Shown here in pieces: positions 8,285 to 15,197 of a DNA stretch of 17,949 nucleotides (its first letter is position 1; each line of letters opens with the position of its first letter). This DNA comes from Chrysochromulina parva (taxonomy: Eukaryota > Haptophyta > Prymnesiales > Chrysochromulinaceae). A model generated the notes under the pieces. It ran no database searches. It was not told where the DNA came from and saw only the letters and a list, made by a program, of their open reading frames with translations. A program made the position numbers and the translations under genes. Location: the NCBI GenBank assembly GCA_002887195.1, contig PJAB01001039.1, forward strand, positions 1 through 17,949, written 5' to 3'.

Positions 8285-9109
8285 ATGGTGGCCGACGATG
8301 GCCGCGACACCCCCTGGTTGGTGCGCGAGCGTGCGATCCGGGAGGCGCAGGCAGCGACGGCAGCGCACGTGGCGCTCCAGCGGCAGCGCGATGCTGAGCA
8401 CCAGCGGGAGCTTGCACGGCAGGCGGCCGCGCGCGCAGCAGCTGAGCGCGAGCGCATCGACGATGCGACGAGAGGCTGGGCCGAGCGCCGTCGGGAGCAG
8501 GTCGTGCAGGCTGCGACGAGGCGAGTACCCCAGGCGCCGTGGGGTAAATCCGCGAGCGCCGGTGCTGGCGGCGCAGCAGGGCGGACGGCGAGTACTTCGG
8601 CGGCGGAGCTGGCAGCGGAGTTGGCGGCTGAAGATATGGCGGCAAAAGATACAGCGGCAGCGGAGATGGCAGCGGAGCCGGCGGCTGAAGATAGAGCGGC
8701 AGAAGATACGGCGGCTGCGGAGCCCAAACTTGATTGGAAGGAGAAGGATGAGAAGGCGGTGCTTAGAGAGATGCGAGAGCGCGACGAGCAGCAAATTGCT
8801 CATCAGGCTGAGGAGAAGGCGGCCGAGAACGAGGCGATCCAGGCGGCATTGACCGTGTCGGCAGAGCGGCGTGCAGTCAAGGCGGGGGCGCAAGAGGAGG
8901 GGAATGCTGAGGAAGCACGACAGAACCGCGCGATCGTCGCTGCGGAGCAACGCGGCCAGGTGTGGGCGAGTCAGGCGGGCGCCCACCATGGCGCCCACAC
9001 CAGTCCCACACCGTTGCATGCGTTGCATGCGTTGCATGGCGCCTTGCAGCGGCCCAAGGAGCCTGGGCCGACGTGGATTGGCATCGCGTACAGTGACCAC
9101 TGGGCGTAA
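8285..9109 (+). CDS. Ala/Glu/Arg-rich helical protein, function unknown
   Basis: 274 residues from the ATG at 8285; the in-frame upstream stop at 8249 leaves little room for another start in the same exon. Residues 10-80 are rich in Ala, Arg, Glu and Gln with few helix breakers (RERAIREAQAATAAH, RQAAARAAAERERIDD) and probably form a long charged helix or coiled coil. A Gly/Ala segment follows, then a 19-residue tandem duplication (108-145), then another charged helix (WKEKDEKAVLREMRERDEQQ). The C-terminus (HALHALHGAL, then WIGIAYSDHWA) is different in character. I recognise no catalytic domain, signal peptide or membrane segment. The regular amphipathic bias supports real coding over a random GC-rich ORF, but it could also be one exon of a longer gene. 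Confidence 0.5.
   Translation: MVADDGRDTPWLVRERAIREAQAATAAHVALQRQRDAEHQRELARQAAARAAAERERIDDATRGWAERRREQVVQAATRRVPQAPWGKSASAGAGGAAGRTASTSAAELAAELAAEDMAAKDTAAAEMAAEPAAEDRAAEDTAAAEPKLDWKEKDEKAVLREMRERDEQQIAHQAEEKAAENEAIQAALTVSAERRAVKAGAQEEGNAEEARQNRAIVAAEQRGQVWASQAGAHHGAHTSPTPLHALHALHGALQRPKEPGPTWIGIAYSDHWA
8606..8719 (+). repeat. 57-base tandem duplication inside the Ala-rich gene
   Basis: Two adjacent 57-base units (8606-8662, 8663-8719) differ at about eight bases and encode 19-residue repeats of the form E.AAE.AAED.AA.DTAAA. The in-frame length and the mix of silent and conservative changes fit duplication within a translated gene. Confidence 0.85.
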
Positions 9110-9774
9110 GTGCTTGTAGCCAGCCGCGGGCCTACTGCTACATGTACCGCTACTCGTCTATAGCCGCCGAGACACCGAGAGCCGCTGCCCGCCGACGGCG
9201 AGAGCGACCTCGGTGGCCCGTACGCTCGGCTACGCTCGAAGCGAGGCGAGAGTCGGCGCGATGAGCGTCGCGTCAGACGGAGAATACGGTACGATCACAG
9301 AGCGATACAAGGGCGCCGGTATTAATAGGCGTGTCGCGCTCTTGGTCGGGCTCTGTAGGTATGGACCGCACGTACCGTACTAGGCTACCGCGTACCGGTC
9401 GGGTGGACGATTTTACATTTTTAACCGAACTCGTTGGTCGAATTCGTGGAAGTCAGTCGGAAGGCACCGTTCCCGCGGCGCCCAGGAGCGTGCCAGCGTC
9501 AGTCACACGCGGGTCGCAATTACCCAATAGCAACGCCACCGGACCAGCCGTGTCAGACACTGTGGGCGGCGGGTCTCGGACTGGTTGTGCGTGTGGCGAC
9601 AGACGTCCGACCGAGACCTTCACACGATGACAGATGAGGCGACCGCGCGGCGGTTGCGATCGGTGACCCGATGACGGTGTCGAGTGTGAACTTAAGGCGG
9701 CTTCTTCGAGTCTCGTGCGCCGTCGGTCTCGTCAATCTCGTCAGTCTCGTCAGTCCATCGAGTCTCGTGCGCCG
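9110..9774. other. Spacer between convergent genes, no supported gene
   Basis: This region lies between the plus-strand Ala-rich gene and the minus-strand dioxygenase, so it should hold both 3' ends. It is rich in GTAC, TACCG and CGCTCG words (for example around 9229-9245 and 9366-9400) but has no ORF with recognisable content. I looked for tRNA-like T-arm and acceptor patterns and found none that fold. Confidence 0.4.
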
Positions 9775-9776
9775 TC
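9706..9776. repeat. 19-base direct repeat overlapping the dioxygenase stop codon
   Basis: TCGAGTCTCGTGCGCCGTC occurs at 9706-9724 and 9758-9776, with a run of imperfect TCTCGTCAG units between. The second copy overlaps the dioxygenase stop codon (9775-9777), so the repeat may have arisen by local duplication of the gene's end. Confidence 0.75.
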
Positions 9777-11109
9777 AGCACGAAGGGCACGGACTGCTGT
9801 AGACAGTGAGCAGCACGCGCTTCTGCTGCGAGGATGCCTCGTACGGCAGCCGTCCATGCTGCACGCGCATGTTGTCGAGCATCAGCCAGTCTCCAGGGTG
9901 CAGCTTGAAAGCATAAGTGTGCTCCCAGGCAGTCCGCTGCACCTCTGCCACGAGCTTGGGCGGGAAAGGCGTGCCATCCGCAGCGGTCAGTGAGCCCGTG
10001 TGCACGATGTTCCACCACACTTCAGCACCGCTCGAGGCATCGCGCACGTAGCCCGGGTGAACGTTAGTCACAGTCAGGCAGCCATTAGTGTCCCAAACGA
10101 GGTCTTCAGCTAGGAAGCCCATCTCAAGGAAGAAGGCGACCGCGGCCTCGCGCGGGGCGTCGTCGGGCAGCGCGCACTTCCCTTGCCATGAGCCGAGTGC
10201 GGCGGTCGTCACCTGCGGCGGCGGCGGGTTTCGGGCGTCGAAGAAGACCCGCGAGTACCGGATGCCGCCGTGCTCCTTGAGAAACTGTCGGACCGAAGCC
10301 GAGTGCGTCGTGCCGAGGTCGCAGTTGCGCGCCAGCGTCGATTCGCCGCCACTGGGCGCGTCCTGGACGCAGTAGAGCCCGATCCGTCCGACAGTTGTCG
10401 GGTTGTAGCATAGCTCATTGTGGTTGAGTAGCAGAAAGTCAGGCGGCACGTTCGTAGCTAAGTCGATGCCCGAGAGCTTTTCGCGGCCTGCGGCGGGGCC
10501 GAGGGACGTGTACCGACCTTCGACCAGCGGAACTGGCGCCTCCTCGTCGAGGCAGCCCTTCCAAAAGTGCGCAAACTCCTCCGCCGAGCGCATCGGTAGC
10601 CCTCGCAGCAGCACAGCTCCATTCCCCACTATGTGCTCTTCGATGGCACGCCGCGCGGCGCCGCCCCACGCTCGAAGTGCCTCGGGAGAGCACGCCCCGG
10701 CAATGCCGTCTGTGGTGCCATCTGCTGCTGTGCCGCGCACCACAGTCAGCACGTCGGCAGTTGGCCCCTTGCAGAAGAGTGACTTGGTCGCAGCGCCAAA
10801 GCCGCCTGGTGTCTTTGGTGCCGTGCCACCGCCTTTGCCCTTACCCTTATCGCCTGTCTTCGAAGCCTTGGATTTGACTGGAGAGGATTTGGCAAGAGTC
10901 GTCGCCGTTGCCGAACCAGGTGGCGTAAGGGCCCATTTCTCGAACCAACCAAGTTCCAAGGGCACTCGACTCGGAAACCTTTTGAGCTCGTCGTTGCTCA
11001 ACACAAACTTCGGCGAACCGGCTATCGCTGCCGCGTGCACATTCGGCGATATCGAGGGTGCATCGAGTGGCAGCAGCGCCAGCTCGGCCAGAAGCAAGCT
11101 CACGAGCAT
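9775..11109 (-). CDS. Fe(II)/2-oxoglutarate-dependent dioxygenase, TauD/clavaminate synthase-like
   Basis: 444 residues from the ATG at 11109-11107. I chose this Met because it begins a signal-peptide-like segment (MLVSLLLAELALLPLDAP); the 39 codons before it read through a GTGA microsatellite and give only a THSL repeat. After a Lys/Gly-rich linker (about 75-102) comes a TauD-like double-stranded beta-helix. Iron ligands are H230 and E232 in LNHNELCY (the HxE variant) and the distal H418 in LDNMRVQHGRLPYE; R431 in QKRVLL is the likely 2-oxoglutarate anchor. The family oxidises a small molecule using O2 and 2-oxoglutarate. The substrate cannot be read from the sequence, and the HxE form resembles the clavaminate-synthase-like proteins of plants and algae. 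It lies downstream of the LigB-like gene on the same strand. Confidence 0.85.
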   Translation of the reverse strand: MLVSLLLAELALLPLDAPSISPNVHAAAIAGSPKFVLSNDELKRFPSRVPLELGWFEKWALTPPGSATATTLAKSSPVKSKASKTGDKGKGKGGGTAPKTPGGFGAATKSLFCKGPTADVLTVVRGTAADGTTDGIAGACSPEALRAWGGAARRAIEEHIVGNGAVLLRGLPMRSAEEFAHFWKGCLDEEAPVPLVEGRYTSLGPAAGREKLSGIDLATNVPPDFLLLNHNELCYNPTTVGRIGLYCVQDAPSGGESTLARNCDLGTTHSASVRQFLKEHGGIRYSRVFFDARNPPPPQVTTAALGSWQGKCALPDDAPREAAVAFFLEMGFLAEDLVWDTNGCLTVTNVHPGYVRDASSGAEVWWNIVHTGSLTAADGTPFPPKLVAEVQRTAWEHTYAFKLHPGDWLMLDNMRVQHGRLPYEASSQQKRVLLTVYSSPCPSC

Positions 11110-11161
11110 CGTGTTTATGTTCTCTGCGGACCGGGAGGTGTGAACGTTAACACGACGAGTG

Positions 11162-11230
11162 GTGAGTGAGTGAGTGAGTGAGTGAGTGAGTGAGTGAGTG
11201 AGTGAGTGAGTGAGTAAGTGACTCACTCAC
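11162..11230. repeat. GTGA tetranucleotide microsatellite ending in an inverted ACTC run
   Basis: About 13 uninterrupted units of the tetranucleotide run from 11162 to 11214, then AAGTG and ACTCACTCAC (11221-11230), which is the reverse complement of the repeat and could pair with it. The tract lies some 50 bases upstream of the dioxygenase start on the minus strand, in its 5' untranslated region or promoter. Confidence 0.95.
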
Positions 11231-11420
11231 TTAACACGGACAGACGCGGCAACGGTGCTCGCCGGCGGGCTGAGGTGTGTGTGTGCGAACTTCAACCTGA
11301 AACTTGAAACCTTTGGCTGTGAATCTAACTATTGTACTGAGTATCAAGTCTCATTCACACGAGCGATCCACGAGATCACACATCACAGTTTGGGTCAAGG
11401 GCTCAAGGCGAACCCGTACT

Positions 11421-12329
11421 TCAAAAGACGGATACGAGCATTCCGTAGTATGTGGGAGCGAAGTTGGCAAGCACCCGAGGCGACCATCGCGACCAATTGC
11501 CCGCCGCTGCAAGTGCGCCATGCAGGAATACGAGCGAGGTGAACCCACAAGACATGGCCTGCTTCTCAAGCTGAGCCGCCTCGTCGAGAAGCGCAGAAGC
11601 ATTCGCCATCGGATTCCCTGCCCAACGGCCCACCGCGGCATCAAACGGCGCAGCCGCTTCGGAAAAGCCATAGGGACCCGATGCGAGATGCGTGTGCGCA
11701 AGATCAGAAGACATGAGCAGGGCGACGCGCTCAGGCATCGCATCGAGCACGCGAAAAGCGGCATCGCCCAGCCGCAGTAGTTCGGGGACCATCTGTGCAG
11801 AAGCCGAGTATCGGCGAAGAGGCTGAGAGAGGATGACAATCTTGGCGGCTTCGCGCACGCCGGGTGTGAGGAACGTGAGTGGAAGAACCTCACCCCACCG
11901 AATGGCCTGCGCCTCTGAATCTGCGAAGCTAGAAAGGCCGGAGACGTTCATGCCGTGGAGCGCAGCGAGCAGCGCGTTTGAAAGCTGCGCATCCAGGGTG
12001 ACGTTCATGGGCACCTTGTACTGCGGGAAGGATGAGTTCTGAAGATCACCGCCAACCATAGCATATCCAGCACCATAGGAGTTCGTGTAGAAGGCGAAGT
12101 CGTCAGACAGCGCCACACCATGCGGTGTGGACAGAAGAATCACGTCTGGGGAAAGCGCCGACAAGTAGCGACCGGCTGCCTTCGCCGCCCTATGGACCTC
12201 GAGCGAGCCGTTCTGGTATTGCACGAGAGACGGGTCGAACGCAAAATCGCCATGCGGGACAATCACCGCTCCTACGATTTTACCACCAGCGTCGGCAAGG
12301 CAGAGCATGCCGATGATCACGCGGAGCAT
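11421..12329 (-). CDS. LigB/MEMO-superfamily protein (class III extradiol dioxygenase-like), probably secreted
   Basis: 302 residues, close to the usual length of the superfamily. A short hydrophobic N-terminus (MLRVIIGMLCLADAGG) may be a signal peptide, and several N-glycosylation sequons (NGS, NSS, NVT, NVS, NAS, NWS) fit the secretory route. Superfamily marks: His26 in VPHGDFAFDP, His70 in STPHGVALSDDFAF, a RWGEVLPLTFL segment (144-154), SSDLAHTH (207-214) and a C-terminal CG (261-262) before a helix. The first two His and the SSD..H block match metal-site positions in LigB-type extradiol dioxygenases and MEMO-like proteins. The CG, where extradiol enzymes usually carry a Glu ligand, is nearer the MEMO side. 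It could cleave a catechol-type ring or be a non-catalytic metal binder; I cannot decide which. Same strand as the TauD-like gene downstream. Confidence 0.75.
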   Translation of the reverse strand: MLRVIIGMLCLADAGGKIVGAVIVPHGDFAFDPSLVQYQNGSLEVHRAAKAAGRYLSALSPDVILLSTPHGVALSDDFAFYTNSYGAGYAMVGGDLQNSSFPQYKVPMNVTLDAQLSNALLAALHGMNVSGLSSFADSEAQAIRWGEVLPLTFLTPGVREAAKIVILSQPLRRYSASAQMVPELLRLGDAAFRVLDAMPERVALLMSSDLAHTHLASGPYGFSEAAAPFDAAVGRWAGNPMANASALLDEAAQLEKQAMSCGFTSLVFLHGALAAAGNWSRWSPRVLANFAPTYYGMLVSVF

Positions 12330-12825
12330 TGAACTTCATTCATCAAATTGGTTTCAAGCGGTGTCACCATCATGTTTTGTTGGTTCCTGTGAACGAGGCG
12401 AAACCGGTCAAAAACACCGGGGTGGAGCCGGGACACAGGATGACCTACCCGTACTTACTGACACAGTTTCTGTGACGCGACCACTCAATTCAAAATCAGG
12501 TGGAGGTGGAGATTCATCAAGTGAAAATAGTGATCTCTGATCAGTTTAAATAGTAAACAGTGTAAATAGTGATCAGTGCGACCGCGAACACACGCAGGGT
12601 CGAAAGATAAGCCCTTTACGTCCCATGCTCTCCGATGAGCAACGGAGGGGAGGGCTCCGCTAGGGCTCCGCGCCACCCCTCGGGCTCCATGACGCCTTCA
12701 CGTCCACACTTTCCACCTGCGCGGCCCGCCCCTTTCGCGCCTCGCACGCGCCACGCGGCGCCTCTCCCCTTTTATGGGATGAGGAAGCCGCCGACGCAAG
12801 GCGCACGGTACGGCGCCCACGGACC
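12330..12825. other. Spacer between POLD3 and LigB-like genes
   Basis: On the minus strand this holds the 3' end of POLD3 and the promoter of the LigB-like gene. An AT-rich patch at 12521-12576 has AAATAGTGATC at 12525-12535 and 12564-12574 and the shorter AAATAGT at 12548. On the minus strand these read as ACTATTTA, the only TATA-like words near the LigB-like start, though about 200 bases away. A small CACAG-TTT-CTGTG hairpin lies near 12461-12473. No gene is supported. Confidence 0.4.
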
Positions 12826-14871
12826 TCACTTTTTGCCAAAGAAGCCCATGATGCTTGCTTTGCCCGACGCCGGTTTGCTGGGAGCGGCGGGAGCCTTGCC
12901 CTTGGCACCGCCCTTGCCTTTGGGCTTGCCTTCCGCGAGCTCCTCCGCATCGACAGAGTCCATGCCGCGAGCCTCCTTGCCTTTGCCGGCGCCGCGCGCG
13001 GGCGCCGGCTTGGGCGCCGGCTTGACCGATGGCTGAAGCTTGGCGGTGGCTGGCTTGGCAGGTGCAACAGCCGAAGAGCCCGCCGCACCGGCGCCCGTGA
13101 CGGCGCCCGCGGGCCGCATGCTCCCCATGGGGAGGGGCCTTTCCACCTCGCGCTCCACCCATACCTCCTCACTGACCATGTAGCCGCGTTCGTCCCGGTA
13201 CGTGTTCAGTTCCTTGACACGCTCCTTGACCACGTACGTGCGCGGCGTCTCGCCCACGAGTGCCTCCTCGGCCGCGTCGTCGGCGCCGCCCGCGTGTGGC
13301 GTCACGTCCGCCGCGTCTGCGTCGTGCGCCTCCCCATCCTCCTCGTCCGCCGCCTCCTCACCCTCGTCGTAACGCTCGTCGGAGAGAGGCGTCGTGGGCG
13401 CCGCGGGACCATTCGGCTTACGGCGCTTGCTCGATTGCTCTGCCTCCGCCGCCTCCTCGGTCGCCTTCGCCTTCGCCGCCGTATTGGCAGCCGTCGCCGC
13501 CGCCGCCGCCGTCGCCGCCGCCGCCGCCGCTTTGGCTGCCGCCGCCTTGGCGGCCGCCGCCGCCTTAGCCTCCTCCGCCGCCTTGGCCGCCACCGCCGCC
13601 TGCTTGGCTCGCTTCAGATCCGCTGCCTCTTCCTTCAGCCGTTGCTTGTATGCTTGCTCGTGCTCTTCGGCGGGCTCCCCCGCGGCCGCTGATGCCATCT
13701 CGGCGTCCTCCGCCGCCGCGCTCGCAGCCGACGATGCGGCCGGTGCCTCCTCCGCCGACGCCTCCTCCGCCGCAGAGGCCGCCGATGCCTCGGGCTTGGG
13801 CTTCTTGGCGGGCGGCGCGACGCTCACCTCCTGAGCCCGACCCGTCTCCTCGACCTCGTCCTCCTCGTCCGAGTCAAGCACGCGGCTCTTGCCCGGTGGC
13901 TTCTTCTTCGCCGGCGCCGCCTTGGGCGCCTCGCCTCGGGGCTCCGGCGCCGCCTTGGGCGCCTCGCCTCGGGGCTCCGAAGTGGCGTTCGGGGTGGCGC
14001 TTGGGGCCGGGGCTGCGGCCGGTGGGCCCGCCTTGGCAAAGAGTGCTGAGAACCCGCCCGCTTTGGTCGGGGGCGGCGGCTTCGCGGGTGCGGCGCTCTT
14101 CTTCGTGGCCGCCGCTACGTCCCTGCTCTCCCCTGCCTTGCCGGCCGCATCCTCCTCCGCGGCAGCGGCCTGGCCGTCGGCCCCAGCTGTGGTTGCTGCC
14201 GCCTTCTCCTCCGCAGCGAGCCCCTGGGCCTCCTTGCCCTTCTCCTTGCCCTTCGCCTTGGCGGCTGCGGCCGGCGCCGGCGCCGGCCGTGCGGGTGCCG
14301 TAGTTGCGCTCTGCCAGGGCGCCGCAGCGGAGACCGAGCTCGGCATGGCGGCGGCTGGCTTTGGCGGCGGCGCCACGGCGGCAGGCGGCTCGGCACGCGC
14401 CTTACGCTTGCGCACGACCGCGGCCGCGCACTTGACGGAGGACCAACGATTATCGAGCAGGCAATTGGGTCCCTTGCCCAGCGTGTCGTACAGCTTGCGG
14501 TCCTGCGTCTGGTTGAGCACATACAGAGGCTCGCCGGAGGTCGCCTTGGCCGTGTGCAGGCTGTAGATGTGGCACGCGGTGAGCGGCTCGAAGGTCGCCT
14601 TGGCGTCGGCGAGGTGCTCCTCCGACACCAGCCGGTATTTCATCGCGCCGTTACCATCCTTAACGCTGCCGCCGAGCAGATAGACGGCGTGCACCACGCC
14701 GTCGGTGGCCACGCCCTTTTTGGGCCGGTGCGCCTCTGCGTAGCTCCGAAGCACCTCCTTGGCACGTGAGACAGGCACGGACGCGTGCTGCGCGTAGTAC
14801 CGGAACGTCACGAGCTCGTGCTGCGAGAGCAACTCCTCGAGCTCCTCGTGGTCTTCAGCGCAATCGGCCAT
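12826..14871 (-). CDS. POLD3: DNA polymerase delta subunit 3 (POLD3/Cdc27-like)
   Basis: 681 residues against 466 in human POLD3; the excess is low-complexity sequence. Residues 1-155 match the N-terminal fold that contacts the B-subunit of polymerase delta: VTFRYYAQHASVPVSRAKEV, then VVHAVYLLGGS, HIYSLHTA and CAAAVVRKRK line up with the family pattern. The middle is Ala/Lys/Pro/Glu-rich and disordered, with an Ala-rich helix near 430-470, basic patches KKKPPGK and SSKRRKPN as nuclear signals, and an acidic DSDEEDEVEE run. The conserved tail motif TYRDERGYMVSEE (about 560-575) is present. The last eleven residues, KASIMGFFGKK, are the PCNA-interacting PIP box, with Lys where Gln is usual. Role: bridges the polymerase to PCNA in replication and repair. 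It is divergent from the secreted gene at 15198. Confidence 0.93.
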   Translation of the reverse strand: MADCAEDHEELEELLSQHELVTFRYYAQHASVPVSRAKEVLRSYAEAHRPKKGVATDGVVHAVYLLGGSVKDGNGAMKYRLVSEEHLADAKATFEPLTACHIYSLHTAKATSGEPLYVLNQTQDRKLYDTLGKGPNCLLDNRWSSVKCAAAVVRKRKARAEPPAAVAPPPKPAAAMPSSVSAAAPWQSATTAPARPAPAPAAAAKAKGKEKGKEAQGLAAEEKAAATTAGADGQAAAAEEDAAGKAGESRDVAAATKKSAAPAKPPPPTKAGGFSALFAKAGPPAAAPAPSATPNATSEPRGEAPKAAPEPRGEAPKAAPAKKKPPGKSRVLDSDEEDEVEETGRAQEVSVAPPAKKPKPEASAASAAEEASAEEAPAASSAASAAAEDAEMASAAAGEPAEEHEQAYKQRLKEEAADLKRAKQAAVAAKAAEEAKAAAAAKAAAAKAAAAAATAAAAATAANTAAKAKATEEAAEAEQSSKRRKPNGPAAPTTPLSDERYDEGEEAADEEDGEAHDADAADVTPHAGGADDAAEEALVGETPRTYVVKERVKELNTYRDERGYMVSEEVWVEREVERPLPMGSMRPAGAVTGAGAAGSSAVAPAKPATAKLQPSVKPAPKPAPARGAGKGKEARGMDSVDAEELAEGKPKGKGGAKGKAPAAPSKPASGKASIMGFFGKK
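13913..13978 (-). repeat. Perfect 33-base tandem duplication in POLD3
   Basis: Two identical 33-base units (13913-13945 and 13946-13978) encode EPRGEAPKAAP twice in the disordered linker of POLD3. Perfect identity implies a recent or homogenised in-frame duplication. Confidence 0.9.
14453..14483 (+). repeat. 31-base segment shared with the secreted gene, copy 1
   Basis: Bases 14453-14483 match 17141-17171 at 29 of 31 positions in the same plus-strand orientation. Here the minus strand encodes GKGPNCLLD in POLD3 (residues about 130-140), between the conserved YDTL and KCAAAV blocks. The flanks do not match. Confidence 0.85.
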
Positions 14872-15197
14872 GGTCCACTGATAAACCAGCTTGTGAACTT
14901 GCCGCCATTTTCGATGAGATCCCTCATCAAAGGGAACTACTCAGTTTCTCGCAAACTATGCGGGCGCCCCCCCGCATGTGGGGAAGCAGAGAACGTCACG
15001 AAAAAGTGGTTTGCTGTGCTCTTCACAGAACTGCCTCGTCGGACGTGGTGTCGGCAACGCATTCGTGTTTCGCCACCATTGTTCGCCTCGAGCAGGACCG
15101 AGTAAGTTTATAGAGTAAGTTTTGGTTGCGGCCGCCTTCCATGAGGACGAAACATATACAAACATGCATGCGCAACACTTTTATCCTAATTCGGGGC
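14872..15197. promoter_or_regulatory. Divergent promoter region between POLD3 and the secreted protein gene
   Basis: 326 bases separate the two divergent starts. Visible elements: TTGCCGCC (14899-14906), an E2F-like word 28-35 bases before the POLD3 start; a GATGAG-ATCC-CTCATC hairpin at 14913-14928; and GAGTAAGTTT twice (about 15101 and 15113), with TATAAA on the minus strand between them. Small ORFs crossing the region have no recognisable content. Confidence 0.4.

Noticed and set aside
9110..9774. Possible tRNA around the TTGGTCGAATTCG word near 9433
   Set aside because: The T-loop consensus is not met and I could not pair an acceptor stem or anticodon arm around it.
11110..11226. N-terminal extension of the dioxygenase through the GTGA repeat
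   Set aside because: It encodes only a THSL microsatellite peptide and would bury a good signal peptide; the ATG at 11109 is the better start.
12660..13172. Overlapping minus-strand ORFs at the 3' end of POLD3
   Set aside because: They are out-of-frame readings of the POLD3 tail, which ends with a recognisable PIP box at 12826.
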